The translations under genes and the position numbers were made by a program. The notes under the pieces are model-generated. The model worked only from the letters and a program-made list of their open reading frames with translations. It ran no database searches and was not told the DNA's origin. A DNA stretch of 64,000 nt. Origin: Okapia johnstoni (lineage: Eukaryota; Chordata; Mammalia; Artiodactyla; Giraffidae). The DNA lies in NCBI GenBank assembly GCA_024291935.2, contig CM044309.1, positions 4,154,001 through 4,218,000 on the forward strand, written 5' to 3'. Positions 11,355 through 24,184 of this stretch are shown here, in pieces (the first letter of the stretch is position 1; the number at the start of each line of letters is the position of its first letter).

Positions 11355-11546
11355 ACATGCCTGCTAATGCAGGAGGTGTCAGAGTCATGGGTTGGATCCC
11401 TGGATCAGGAAGATCCCCCTGGAGGAGGAAATGGTAACCCACTCCAGTATTCTAGCCTGGAAAATTCCACAGACCGAGGAGCCTCGTGGACTACAGTCTG
11501 TGGGGTCCCGAAGAGTGAGACACGACTGAGTGCTCACGCACGCGTA
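11355..11546 (+). mobile_element. Bov-tA SINE, 5' truncated
   Basis: Begins inside the tRNA head ('cctgctaatgcaggaggtgt') and continues through the bridge to 'gagacacgactgagtgctca'. It lies 125 bp from the oppositely oriented SINE at 11022-11228, forming an inverted pair. Confidence 0.85.
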
Positions 11547-12214
11547 TGATCTATAGAGCACTTTGATATTATTTTACCATCAACACCACACACAAAAATC
11601 CTATACATGAGAATTATCATTTTGCAGCTGAGAGACGTTGAGGGTTCTTCACCACAACCAGCAAGAAGCCAAGACTTCAGCCTCCACGCCTAGTTGTTTT
11701 CTTTGCCTCCATCTCTGCTGAAGGCCACACTGGCTGAGCCAGGAGGTGGGTGATACACAGTTTCCCTTCTCGGCCTGATCCTCTTAAGTCCAGCTGAAGC
11801 CTGGACTGAGGTGAGACTTGCCAGCTGTTGAGTGATGAGAAGATTCACAGGACTTGTCCAGGAGGCAAAGAAGAGTGATTAACATGTGTCAGATCTTGGC
11901 TAGGTCCACATTTCCAAGGCTCTAAATGTGCTCAGAGGAAACGCCACCTGAAAAAGTAAGCTTTCATAGTAACGCTTTCCATGCCCTGGGAGTCGTACCT
12001 CCTTCCATATTCGGATATTGTCTGAGCTCCCTGGGCTTTCTGAAGGAAATGGGTCTGTCACAGTCCTTAGCAAGGCTTATCAGAGACACGTTATCTGTCC
12101 CTTTTGGGTGATGACAGATGCAGAATGGGCTCAGATGCAGAATGGGAAGAGACCTGAGTTTCCATTCCTAGCTTTAGTAAGTGGAAAGAATGATTACTTA
12201 AAGGGAACTTTTAA
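11547..12214. other. upstream DNA without recognised elements
   Basis: No repeat or exon recognised. Two overlapping small open frames near 11930-12380 look like chance and run into the MIR that follows. Confidence 0.4.
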
Positions 12215-12432
12215 AAGATACCATTTATTGAGGGCCCAGGATATCTCAAATGCTATTCTAACAGGTTTATATGCAGCAAATCATTTAATTCTCACAATAA
12301 CCCAATCAGGCATTAAAATTTGTATTCCACATAAGAAGAAAGTGAAGAAAATGCTTGTAAGTGGATGCTTACATCTTGTCGGATAGGGTTTAAACCTAGA
12401 TCTGTTTGACTCCAACGCTTACAGTCTTGGTT
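12215..12432 (-). repeat. MIR SINE
   Basis: Antisense MIR: 'accatttattgagggcccag', then 'atttaattctcacaataacc', then 'gtttaaacctagatctgttt' and 'gactccaacgcttac'. Nearly the whole core is present. Confidence 0.8.
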
Positions 12433-13755
12433 GACTTTCCACTGTCAACAAATACCCACTTATCTCCACTTGATTCTGTTTGCAGGAGGATTGACTTGGT
12501 TGATCCAGACTGGTCTGTCTCAAGATGACCAATAGTGAGTGCTGACCCTTGGGTTACTTTATTTTAGATTTAGAGCCTCAGGTTGCCCAGAAGCTCATAG
12601 AAGGAAAAAACAGGCTACTGTGTCAGCTATTGCTCTTACTTTTTTGTTTATTTGCTAAGTTGTGTCTAGTTAAGATGCCTGCTGACCGATACTTTGTTAA
12701 AAGTAACTTTAAGTTGTACTATATTAATCAACCTATTTGAGAAAAGATAACTCCCTTTTTATTGCATGATAATTCATCACATGAATGTTTAACATTCATA
12801 TAGGAATGATAATTTATTTTAAGTTTGGGCACAAAATTGGCTTGAATCCTAACCATTATGACCCTTTATTCGATCACGTAGCTGGGGTGTGTCTGTTTAT
12901 TAGCACAAGCAGAAAGCTCTATGGAGAAAGATGTAAAGTTTAATGAGCACCTATGGTTTATGTCCTGACACGCCTCTCATTTATTTTTATCACTTTTTCT
13001 GCTTACAAACTTCACCTCTTTCAGCTTAATATCTGTACTAAATCCAGATGTCTCGCTCTGTGTTCTTTCCACTTTCACCGGTAGCATCCTCACAGGATGC
13101 TTTTCTGCGCCTATAATCTTCGGAATGCTCCTGCGCACCGAAGAGTTTAGTCTGCACTGAACTCTGCTCCTCTAATTTAAACAGTTTATTCCTCAAACAT
13201 CCAGGATGTAAGCACACATTGTAGAAGGTTTCCCAAGGCCTGTTAGAATATTCCAAACGAATCCATAGGTACTTGGAACTGAAGCAGGAGCAAGTGAGCT
13301 GATGGAAAAACATATATATTTTTAAAAAGTAATGTGAAACTGCGTAAATAAATTTTGATAGAGAATTGGTTAATTGCTACCATTTAGAAGCATCAAGCTG
13401 TGTGTCAATAAAATGGAGAAAATAAAAATAAAATATTGTATTATTTTAAATAAAAATGTTTAAATGTTGAAAGAATGATGTGCAGAATGTTTAATTTTAA
13501 CAATTACATTGGCTTAATCTTCGAATTTGATGAAAATGTATTAATAGGCTGGGGGAGAGGGAAGAAAGATTGCTTTCTTTACCTTATAAAATGGAATTTT
13601 AGAAGTCGTATATTTACTGAAAAAAGCTTAAAGCTAAAATGTTGCTATTATCTTTACTCTTAATCCATATGCCCTAATTTTATCTCTTGACCATCCTTTG
13701 CAATAAATAAAATTCTTGCAGCAAACACACAATCAAAAAGAACTACAAAAAGGCT
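12433..13755. other. unique upstream DNA
   Basis: No repeat, exon or RNA gene recognised. An antisense open frame near 13038-13313 has no recognisable domain. Confidence 0.4.
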
Positions 13756-13770
13756 AAAAGATTTACTGTG

Positions 13771-14143
13771 CTTCCTAAGATGGTTGGATGGCATCACCAA
13801 CTCAATTGACATGAGTTTGGGTAAGCTCCGGGAGTTGGTGATGGACAGTGAGGCCTGGGTGCTGCGGTTCATGGGGTCGCAAAGAGTCGGACACAACCGA
13901 GCGACTGAACTGAACTGAACTGAACTGTACTGAACCAAGTGATGCTAGTGGTAAAGAATCCACCTGCCAATTCAGGGGGCATAAGAGACACGGGTGTGAT
14001 CCCTGGGTCGGGAAGATTCCCTGGAGGAGAAAATGGCTCCCCACTCCAGGATTCTTGCCTGGAAAATTCCATGGACAGAGGAGCCTGGCGGGCTACAGTC
14101 CATGGAGTTGCAAAGAGTCAGACATGACTGAGCATCTGAGCAC
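13771..14143 (+). mobile_element. chimeric BovB 3' tail plus Bov-tA SINE
   Basis: 13771 to about 13935 is the BovB 3' end ('gatggttggatggcatcacc' to repeated 'actgaactga'). It is fused directly to a Bov-tA unit ('gatgctagtggtaaagaatc' to 'gactgagcatctgagcac'). The whole is flanked by an exact 15-bp direct repeat AAAAGATTTACTGTG at 13756-13770 and 14144-14158, so both parts appear to have inserted together. Confidence 0.85.
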
Positions 14144-14289
14144 AAAAGATTTACTGTGATTAAGGTGAGCTATTTCACTATGCACGCATTTAGGAGTGTT
14201 GGAACAGGCTAGAAGAGACCATGGTTCATTGAATAATTGACATTAAAAATGATGACCTAGTTCAGTTCTCACAGTAGACTTGAGGTTAG

Positions 14290-14405
14290 GTTAGTCTCAC
14301 TCTACTTTTAAAGAAGAATAACTGAGGCTCAGAAAATCAAGTGGACGAGGCAGGATTTGAATCTAAAACCCATAATGCATCCTCTTCTCTATTTTATCGC
14401 ATGAC
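14290..14405 (-). repeat. MIR fragment
   Basis: Antisense MIR core with 'aataactgaggctcagaaaa' followed by 'aggatttgaatctaaaaccc'. Confidence 0.7.
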
Positions 14406-15225
14406 CATCTTTAACAGGCTGTCCATAAAATGTTTGCTTTAAACTTACTTAATAGCTGATAACATTTATTTATTGAGTAGCATCAGTTAACTTTACTGAA
14501 GATAATTTTAGTGCCCGAAAATGTTTTCAACTGAGCAGAGACGTTTTCTCAGTGTTTCACAAAATTTGAAAATCACATTTAGCCAACTCTAAATTATATT
14601 TAAAAGTCTTAGTGTTTCTTATTTGATTTTTTTTCTTCTAGTCTCATAAATGAACATTTCCTCTGATTCCTATTTTAATATTTTAAAATTGAAAACATGA
14701 ACTATTATGAAGGCAAGTAAATTATGATGAGTTACAAGTTTAAATTTATAATTAAAAATAGTTTTTTGGTAGAGAAGGAACTAAGAATGTGAAAGAATGG
14801 TGTCTCGTTATGGTAGAAATCTGTTAAATGCCACTGAAAAGAAATTCCAATGACAGTAGCAGTTCTATAATGTTTAGTATTCCATAGGATAAGTGGATTT
14901 CCTGGGACCCATATTTTCCCTAAAATAAGGAAATATACATAGTGAAAATCAAGTGTCATGCTTATTAAATTTGGCATAACTTTCACATTGCTCCTTAATG
15001 TCCCTGTTTCTCCAGAAATGATACTGTTTAGGGTGACAAGAGAAAGCTTAATTCTAGTGAAGTGGGACATGGAAAATGGTAATATTATCTCAGACATTTC
15101 TTCAGTAAGACAATTGGAAATTCTGCTGAATCAATTTAAATGGCTGGATTATTTCTTCCAAATTAGTCTTTCTCTCCACTTGTAACAAGCTGCTTTACCA
15201 GCTTCATTCTTTCCAATGGAAGTCT
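14406..15225. other. unique AT-rich DNA
   Basis: Nothing recognised. Overlapping open frames on both strands at 14732-15185 have no domain and suit chance in AT-rich DNA. Confidence 0.4.
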
Positions 15226-15227
15226 GT

Positions 15228-15612
15228 CTCCACGCATACCACGCTTGTTCCCATTTTAGTACTTTGCACTTGCTGTCCCCTCTGTCTGGATTCCTCTGAA
15301 TCCAGATCTTTTCACAGGCTCAAATATCACCTTCTCAGAGACAGGTTTCCTGACCTCCAAATGTAACATATTCCCCAGTTCTCAGTCACTCTATTAATTC
15401 CTTCCATATTTCTTTCATTATATTTGTTGCATCTTGAAATTATTATTTTTTGCATTCTGAAGTTTATTTGTTTACTTGCTTAATACCTATAACCATCTCT
15501 GTAATGACACCTTGATAACAATGGGCTATTTTATTGTTTTTTTAATCTCACTATGTTTGCTTTAATTATAACACACATGGTAAATAGTGGTGTTCAATAA
15601 ACATTTTAGAGA
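15228..15612 (+). repeat. LINE L2 3' end
   Basis: Follows the L2 3' pattern: 'tttgcacttgctgtcccctc', then 'tttcacaggctcaaatatca', 'cagagacaggtttcctgacc' and a terminal 'tgttcaataaacatttt'. Confidence 0.8.
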
Positions 15613-18450
15613 GAACAATTAAGGGGTCATTTTGAACTTCAATTATTGTATTTTTATAAAGACTTAGAAGAATAAAACCCTCATCGGGGACTACACTCAC
15701 CCAGAGGCGCTGGTCTGAACTCAGGTGTGAATGAGCTTTGTTGAAGGTAAACTCATGTTCACATTTGGAACTCAGAAAACAAAGCTTTCCCCTTTCAGTT
15801 CTATTAATGGAGGAATGAAGTGACCCGTCTGTGTCTGTCAGTCACTACTGGGAGAGTGAGAATGTTGGTCTTTATAAGTGTCAAATTTTTTGATACTTTG
15901 TAAGTGTCAAAACTTAACTCTTGAAATGTGGTTTGAAGTTTTGACATACAAATTTCATAAATCCATGACTCTTAAAGAAAAATTTTTAACCTTATATTTC
16001 CTGCATTGGAACATTTTATTTTCATTTTTGAAGGCAGTTTTAAAATTCACTAATGAATATTTTTCTAATAACCAAGTCAACTCTATGTAGGTAACTATTT
16101 TAATCGACAGCCTAGAGGCTTTCGGTTTCTTACAATTTCTTGCTTTTGAAAACATTACATTTTAAATATGTCTAGTTGATTGTCATACATGTTAAAATCA
16201 CTGATTGGAAAGACATATACTGAATACACTGAAAATATAGGCTTATGCACTTTAAAGCTAATTGTTGAGCCTCTTCTACTAGATGAATGGGTAACTTGAG
16301 CAGGTTAAATGCATCATCCTTATATTTATTTTTAAAACAGACAAAATAATACTTATGCCTTATCTCCTATCACGTTTAGGTAATTAGCTCCTCTATAGCA
16401 GGTGACATAGTTAAACAATATTTTTCATCTGAAAAGAAAATAGCATGCATAATGCTTTACAAACCTTAAAATACTGCACAAAGGTGAATGATTAACTTCA
16501 GCCTCAGAAAAGTTTGATTTTTAACTCTCAGGTAAATACATAATATAAATACATGAAATAAAGTAAAATAGTTCAAGTAATTGCATGTGGCCTGAAATTC
16601 AAACAGTTGTGTAACAGAAATCTGCTTGCCACAGATTAAACTAAATCCCACATGTAAACACTAAAGGAGATAAGTGTTCCAACTTAAATATTAATGGGGG
16701 TGAAGGTCAGTCACATCAATTGCCTTGTTGTAACATCTTTATGCAAACTTTGTTGGGGTCCATCTACCGAAAAGTTATTTGAAGATTTAAAAACATTTTC
16801 TCTTGACTTCCCAAATAATTCTATTAGCTCTCAAACCATTTTTATCAAAGGCTAGATTTCTAAAACACATTTGCAACTGAGTATGTCCTCTCTTGACCCT
16901 GTGGTTTTTGATATGCAGTCTGTAGGTCACTGGCTTTAGAGTCACAGATATGTGAATGAAAATGCATTTGTTTGTCTCATCCAGTCCCTTGCTTTTGTGA
17001 GATGGCCCGAGCCAGTCTGGACTGCTGACAAACTTCAAGCTCTTTCAGTGGCATTGCATTAGTGGTGTTGCATTAGTGGTTTGTATCAGTGGTATTGCTG
17101 CCTTTTCAGATGCATCTGGGGGCTATATGAATCTGCCTTCACAATCTAATTACCAAAAGATATGCTTCGATGAAAACGTCTCTGATCAAATACATTTAGA
17201 CACTTTTACAAACACTCTTTTAAGAGAAATATCATCTTCCTGAGATGCCTTCTGCCTTTAGCAAGAATACAAATATTAGCAGCCACTGAAAGAAATATTT
17301 TCTGTTTTACTAGTTTTTAATCCCTCTGAGACTTCAAAAGTCCTTTGATCCTTTTACTCGTTCCCGACTTCAGAAAAGAAAATCTTTTTTCCATTCTTTT
17401 TTTTTTTTTGATGCTTTTTTATCTATTGGGTCAACGTGCTAACAACACCAGAGTGACGGCTTGCTCTGCAGGAGTTTTTGAATCGAGTGTTCAAGTCAGG
17501 TCCATGATTAAGTGGAGACAAGCCTAATAACCAAGTGCCTTTTAGTAGTGGAAATACCCACGGCTGCATGCCGGAGGTTGCTGTTTTAATTTACTCTTCA
17601 CTGATCCTTGTCTTACTGAGGCTACCAAAGAAGAGCGGCAAGACCACTAATTGAAATAGCGGGTGCGCAGAGTGACTCGGAGCGCACGCGTTGCCCAGAG
17701 TCTGTTTATTGATCGTAAGTGAGGGAACGCAGCCGCCTGTTGGGGATGAAGCCATTGCTATCAATACAATGCTCCTTAGGTCTCTAAAGACTTTCATTTG
17801 CTTCACGGCTATTTTCAGTCATTAGCATTAACTAAAACTTGTCTATCCCGATTTCTCTACATCACTGTATAATTCATTTTGAACTGGTTTAGTGATAGCA
17901 CTCTCTTGAAGGGTTTTCTTTTTTTATCAGGATTAGAGATAAAGGCACATAGCTGATGCACAGTAAAACACAGCTGTGAGTTTTTCCACTGAGAGTACTA
18001 CTGATAATGGGAAACTGCATGGACTGCGGTTAACTTGGGAGAGGAGAGGTAAATGCCCGCGACACTCTTTCAGTGCCCACGCTTCCAACATGTCTTTGGA
18101 GAAACCAAGCTACACATGATTTCAACTCCCTGTTTCCGGTGTAGCTGGTAAACATATTTCTACATTCACACAAAAATCTACTTTATTTCTTCTAGTCCTG
18201 AGGATGAAGGATCAGAGCATAGGATGGACCGTAATATATCCTCCTCTCTTTTATTCCTAGGGCTAGAAGAAGAAAAAGAAAATTTACATCAGAATCCCTA
18301 CAACAGGATTTCAGAAAAGATTCTTGTCCTCTGCACTAAAGGCCAAATAGCAAGACTTTAATGAAAGTCCCCCAGATCCTGTCTCCCATATACAGATTAC
18401 TTGTTTAGTTGCTAGAGGCATTATTCTGAATCTTCTCTGCTGTTATTTAA
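15613..18450. other. unique upstream DNA
   Basis: No transposon or exon recognised in nearly 3 kb. Short imperfect repeats based on 'gcattagtggt' occur at about 17045-17098, and a T-run at about 17397-17409. This low-repeat stretch is a reasonable place to look for conserved regulatory DNA. Confidence 0.4.
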
Positions 18451-18454
18451 ATTT

Positions 18455-18655
18455 CTCAGTGGTGTCTGACTCTTTGCAACCCCATGGACTGTAGCCCTTC
18501 AGGCTCCTCTGTCCATGGAATTCTCCAGGCAAGAATCCTGGAGTGGGGTGCCATTTCCTCCTCCAGGGGATCTTCCCAACCAGGGATGGAACCCGTGTCT
18601 CTTACATATCCTCCATTGGCAGGCGGATTCTTTACCACTAGTGCCACCTGGAACA
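18455..18655 (-). mobile_element. Bov-tA SINE
   Basis: Antisense SINE from 'cagtggtgtctgactctttg' through 'ccaggcaagaatcctggagt' to the head 'tctttaccactagtgccacc'. Confidence 0.85.
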
Positions 18656-18659
18656 CTCT

Positions 18660-20815
18660 TAGGCAACTGAGAGCCACCTAAATATGTAACTTATACTTAG
18701 CTGATCTCTAAGATGGGCTTGGCTGTAAGTGAAGAATTTTAAGGCCTCTTAAAGATCTCTGATAAAACACTCCTCCTTCAGCAATGACTTCATGGCAAGA
18801 GTGCACAGGGTCTTTTCCTGTGGTTTTTTACGGCTCCTTTTTGGAATCAGAAAATGTTGGAGAGGTTAGCCAAGCAGCAGTTCTCAACTGTGACTTGAAA
18901 GGGCCTTGGGTTTCCAAACGTCACGGCTGAGTGAAAAGGTGTTGATTGCATTCCCTTATACCTAGTTTATCTGGCTAGGTGGAGTTCTTTAACATGCAAT
19001 ACTTGGGTAGTGCCGTTAACAGTCCTAAATCCTTTAAGACTGCCCGGGACTGTGCCTTTGACTACTTGGTAAAGTTCCACATAACCTTTGTGCAACTGCC
19101 TGATGATTACAAAATGAGGGAATGACATGTTGGCTAGTGCCTTAGTTTTCCATCATCACCCAGGAGGCAGCCGGAACCAGTCTGGTGAGAAAGAACTCCA
19201 GGAAAAACCTCCCCAGCTTCAGGTCAATAATGCGTTTGAAATGGAGACCCACAGAGTCCAGAGGCGTCCTTAAGGGCCCCAGTGGCTAAGAACCAAGCTC
19301 CAGTTAGCATGAAGTTCATGTGCGTGGACTTCCTAGAACAAATAGGGCTGATTTTATACAGTGATTGGATCTAAGGAAGATGAATTCCTCCTGTTGCCGA
19401 TTTCTGGGGGCGCTAGCTGGCTGGGTTTAGGTTTGACATTCTTAGGAAGTGGTCTTTTGTTCCTGCTGTTCCAGGCTCCAAGAGTGCTCAGACATCCGCC
19501 TGCAGAGTTGGACAGGATTCCACCGTGCAGTTGCTTGCAGCTGGTACCAGCTGTTGCTACATGTTTCAACCCTAATTTTGTTTTTTGGTGAAGATTGTGT
19601 TTCTAGTCCTTCCTCTCCCCACTTACAATACTACACAAATAGTGCCATGTGGTTTGCTGGGGAACTTGATAGTATTAGTAAAGGCCAGTGGCTCCTTCCA
19701 AAGGCACACCGACTATTAACATAATGTTACTTCTGGAAATAAAGCTGACTGTGCTGTTTATTTTGGTTGCTACGTTTTTAAAAGAATCACTTTAACTTTA
19801 AAATGAGAGGTGGCAAATACAACTTTGCTTAAGGATTCAAGTCCTTAGAACACAAAGTTGGAATGATGGGGAAGAAAGGAATGATCATCTGACAGCAGCT
19901 AGACATCATAAAGCTTGAAGAAAAGGTAGGGTGTCTTTTATTAGATCAAATATTAGCAGCGATGTTCTGGCATGATGAACATGCCTTCTGTATGAGATGG
20001 GTATGACATCCACTCAGAAAGCAGCTCAGTGGGGAGAGAAACGCCAGCCGTAATAGATGTGACCTTTCAGTGCCTTGACCATTGGCATTGCGGGAGGGTA
20101 ATCCTAGATCACCCATTTTTCCATTTGGATGTAGCAAAGACTGACAGGGCAGGTGTCCTGCCTCAACCAACAGATTTATGGTCTGCTCTCAGTCTCCTTC
20201 CCGCTTGCCTCTTTCAAAGTGAGCTTGAAAGTCTAGTTCTTTTCATTCCCTCTGCAGAGAACCTAGAGGTGAGGCACCATTATATAATTTTTGCAAGGCT
20301 CCTGTTGAGCCAGTGCAAAGACTGATGATAAATGGAGGCACCTGAGAGATTTTTAAATCTATTAGATTTAGGAGGGTTGAAATATAGCTACGGACAAGAC
20401 TTGAATTGCCGTGTCTACACAAAGTTAAATTGAGCCCAGCTTAATCCCCTCATCACAATACGAACAAAGCGTAAGGCAAATGGTCCCACGGCAGTTGGGC
20501 ACCACGACTTCTGCTTGTTGAAATGAGCTGCGGGTTGAGTGTGTGACTCACTTTTTCACCCACACTGCTGTTGAGGTCACCAGCCTGCCTCCTTAGCCAT
20601 CAAGGCTGCCCCCTAGATCATTTCAACCCAACTTTAGGGGAAGGACAACGCAAGTTTGCAGGGATTTCAGTGACCTGTCGCTTTTTAAAGTATAAAATTG
20701 GGCAGGACAGCCCTGCGTGAGGGAGGGGAGGGACTCATATCCACTCTGTGTTACAAGCAGCACCTACAGAATCCTGACCTTTCTCCTTTTCCTCAAGAGG
20801 AAACGTGCTTAAAAT
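18660..20815. other. unique upstream DNA
   Basis: No repeat or exon recognised. Several small overlapping open frames at 19354-19724 and 19946-20325 show no domain. Confidence 0.4.
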
Positions 20816-20823
20816 CAGTCCAG

Positions 20824-21175
20824 TTCAGCTTGGTTCAGTCGCTCAGTCGTGTCCAACTCTTTGCGACCCCATGGACTGCAGCATGCCAGGCCTCCCTGTC
20901 CATTGCCAACTCCCGGAGTTTACTCAAACTCATGTCCATTGAGTCGGTGATGCCATCCAACCATCTCATCCTCTGTTGTCCCCTTCTCCTCCCACCTTCA
21001 ATCTTTCCCAGCATCAGGGTCTTTTCAAACGAATCAGCTGTTTTGCTTCAGGTGGCCAAAGGATTGGAGTTTCAGCTTCAGCATCTGGCCTTCCAATGAA
21101 TATTCAGGACTGATCTCCCTTAGGATGGACTGGTTGGATCTCATGGCAGTTCAAGGGACTCTCAAGAGTCCTCTC
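20824..21175 (-). mobile_element. BovB LINE 3' end, 5' truncated
   Basis: Antisense BovB tail from 'cagtcgctcagtcgtgtcca' to 'caagggactctcaagagtcc'. Flanked by the direct repeat CAGTCCAG at 20816-20823 and 21176-21183, a likely short target duplication. Confidence 0.85.
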
Positions 21176-21183
21176 CAGTCCAG

Positions 21184-22730
21184 AGGGAATGCTCTAGCTC
21201 CATTCTGGCGTAAACACACATGAGCCTGTCTTTTCTGGAAGCTGAGCTCTGTTTTTAGTGCCCAGTGTGAATGTCAGGCCGACACTTGGAGCCCAGCTTC
21301 AGTTCTGCAGGGCGCCATCCACAGTGGCTTTGCCCTCTGCACCTCAGCCCCCATGCCCCACCCATGCCCGGCCCTTGCCCTTGCCCGGGGCTGCCCGTCA
21401 CAGACCGACTGCTGCCTGCCCAGACCTGTGGGCCCGCTCTGACCACCCCCGCCTGCCAGCTTTGCCCAGCCTCCTGTTCAGAACCCCCTGATTCTGCCCT
21501 GTTCTGGGACCATCTGTTGAGTTCAGGCTCAGATGACCATTTAAGGCCAGGGGCTGAGAGCTCTTGCCAGAGAAGAATACTGTCCGGGACCAAAGCGGCA
21601 GACAGCGAGGGCAGGCTGGCCTGAGCCAGAAGCAAAGGCCAGTGCGTGCTCTTCAGGGATGAAAGATGAGGGGAAAAACCCCTGTCCTACATGGGAAAGG
21701 GAGAAAGCAAGAAAAGCATGGGCAGTTAACTGTGTGCCGCGCTAATGGCTGACGCTGGGCTGTGAACGTGTAACTCAGCTGACTTGGCACCTGTGTCTCG
21801 AGCCTCTCACACATTGTGAAAAATCATTCATAGATATGTTTATTTATGACTTTAAGTTTCTCGGTGGATAATACGTTCATGTGGTTATAAACTTAAAGGT
21901 ATGACAGGGTACAAAACAAAAAAAATCTCCCTCAGTCATCGCAGAGAGAACCACAGTTATCAATCTCGCTCATCCTTTTCTAGTTGATAAACACACATGA
22001 AAAAAACTGCACAGATTTTTCTCTTTCAAAGAATACAGTTAGTATACTCTGTATACGTTTTTGGCCTTCACCTCTCCCCGTTAGCATGTTATTTAATTTT
22101 TAAAATTAAATGTCTTTTTGCTCGGACAAATAACCCCAAACTTCTCTTGGTATCAAGTACAGCTAATACCCTGAAACCACAGAATGAAGTGACTTTATAG
22201 AAAGCAACAAAATAAGGCACGTTAGAAAATTTCCTCAATTCCTCTTTGGGCATGAGAGGAAAATATGAAAAAATTACTTCCACTTTGTGAAAGCTTTGTG
22301 GACGATAGGATCACTCACAGATATAACAGATTCCTGGCTGCTCATTTGAAACTCCTGGGACCACATGTGCTTCAGAGTTTAGAACTTTTCAGATCTTATA
22401 GGAGCATTACAGGGCAGATATTATATACATAATGTCCTTAATGGGGCACTAAGGAGGTGGAAGAACACCCTGTAATTTAACATTTTACTATTTTTATACC
22501 AAAATGTATAACTAGTCCTAATAAGTGGTATAAGTAAGGAGTATAATTAGCTTCATATCAGTTCAGGCCAAGTTTTGTTCACAAATGAGTTCAGGCCAAG
22601 TCAAGTCAAGTCAGATTTTTGCAGAAAAGTTTTTGGTTTGCAGAAAGTTTTGGATTTCAGGGTTGGGAGCAAGTCATGGTGGATCTGTATTTCCCTGTCC
22701 TGTGTGAAGTGGGTCAACATAACGGCAATG
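21184..22730. other. unique DNA with a GC-rich patch
   Basis: 21255-21640 is GC-rich with several CpGs and gives long overlapping open frames on both strands. No family is recognised. The rest is AT-rich and unremarkable. Confidence 0.4.
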
Positions 22731-22734
22731 TGCG

Positions 22735-22965
22735 TGGTAGGAACACCACCGGCTCTAGACTCAGGCGTCTGATTACCTGCTCCACCACTGAACCCTGAGA
22801 TGACACTGTGGACAGACCTCTGTCAGTCTGTTTCCCCACCTGGAAAACGAGGAAAAGAATTCCTACCTTGCAGGATTGTAATCAGGGCTAATAATATTAT
22901 GCTTCAAGTGTCTGATATCTGGTAAGCAAAGTAGGATGATTGACCACTGTTATCATTGTTCATGG
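22735..22965 (+). repeat. MIR SINE
   Basis: 'ccggctctagactcaggcgt', then 'gtctgtttccccacctggaa', 'cttgcaggattgtaatcagg' and a tail like 'gataatctggtaagcaaag' follow the MIR order. Confidence 0.75.
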
Positions 22966-23383
22966 GAGGTGATGCCTAAGATACAGAATTAAAATCTTTT
23001 TCTTTTTTCTCCAAGAAGAATTTGAAAGTAGCAGGAGAAAAAGGTAGGAATTTTGTATAAGAATCTCAGGAGAGTTTTTAAGGAAAAAGAATCCCAAGTT
23101 TCCTTTCTGGGTTTTAAAACGATGGAAACCTGTTGAGGTAGACAGGGCAGTACTGACCAAAACTCAGACTCCAGGAAGTTCCAAGGAGTTTTTGAAAATG
23201 AAACCTCCAGAAAGTGGATGGTCCCAAACCAACCTGAAGGACTGCAGCAGTCTGGACTCGTCAAGAATCGGACTTGGGCAACTGTCCCATGCCAGCCATT
23301 TGTGGTCACCCTTTCAGACTGCGACTATCTTAATTCATTTATGTATTTGCTTACCAAATATTTTTGAATCCTGAATAATCATA
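22966..23383. other. unique DNA
   Basis: Nothing recognised between the MIR and the next BovB tail. Confidence 0.4.
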
Positions 23384-23384
23384 G

Positions 23385-23533
23385 TTCTGTTGGATGGCAT
23401 CACTGACTCGATGGACGGGAGTGTGAGTTAGCTCCGGGGGCTGGTGATGGACAGGGAGGCTTGGTGTGCTGCAGTCCATGGGGTCCCAAAGAGTCGGGCA
23501 CGACTGAGAGACTGAAGTGAACTGAACTGACTG
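23385..23533 (+). mobile_element. BovB LINE 3' tail
   Basis: Short tail from 'gttggatggcatcactgact' to 'gaagtgaactgaactgactg'. Near-identical flanks TGAATAATC and TGAATTATC suggest an imperfect target duplication. Confidence 0.75.
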
Positions 23534-23929
23534 ATGAATTATCCAAGAAACATTGGGAGATGACCCTATTTTCATGGGAATTATACCTTATTGGGGACTT
23601 ATAACAAGTAAACAACAACCAAATACCTGAGAATTGTAAGTTCTTTAAAAGACTAAACTAGGTTAGGGGGTAGTGAGGGCAAGAATAGGCGACTTTGGGT
23701 TAGGCAGACAGAGAGAGCCAGCTGAGAGAAGTGGCCTTCAAGTCGAGAAGCGTGAAGAGCGGGGCTGGAGGGCCCGGGCCTGGCGGAGCCGCAGGCTGCG
23801 CCTCTGCCGGGAGCCCTCTGCTCCTGCACCGCCCCAGGCCGGCCCCTTCTTGTCCTGCAGATTTCAGATCCAGGGCTGCCTGCTCAGAGCCTCCTGACCT
23901 CGCTCAGCTGAACGTTTCCACCTCTGCTA

Positions 23930-24110
23930 GTCACTTTCTGCCCGCGACCCTGATTGATTCTTCAGAGCTCTCATAACCATCTAAAATTACCGTGCTTATC
24001 TTTGCACTGCGAGTTGTGTTTCCCCTCTTAAAAGGAAAACTTCGTAAGAGACGCCAGCGCTTTGTCCGGTACCTGTGGGTATCTAAATATTTGTTGAACG
24101 ACTAAAGGAG
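23930..24110 (+). repeat. LINE L2 3' end
   Basis: Diverged L2 tail ('accatctaaaattaccgtgc' to 'atatttgttgaacgactaaa'). The 23700-23930 stretch just before it is GC-rich and not assigned. Confidence 0.5.
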
Positions 24111-24184
24111 GAAACGATGCAGAGCCCTAGGGTAGAAAAGGACCTGGTGAATTCTAGGAAGTGAAATCAGGCCTTTGGGTCTTG

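Noticed and set aside
17040..17100. Minisatellite
   Set aside because: Only three to four imperfect units based on 'gcattagtggt', too few to call a tandem array.
19405..19425. 'gggggcgctagctgg' as a CTCF site
   Set aside because: The upstream half of the motif (CCASYAG) does not match.
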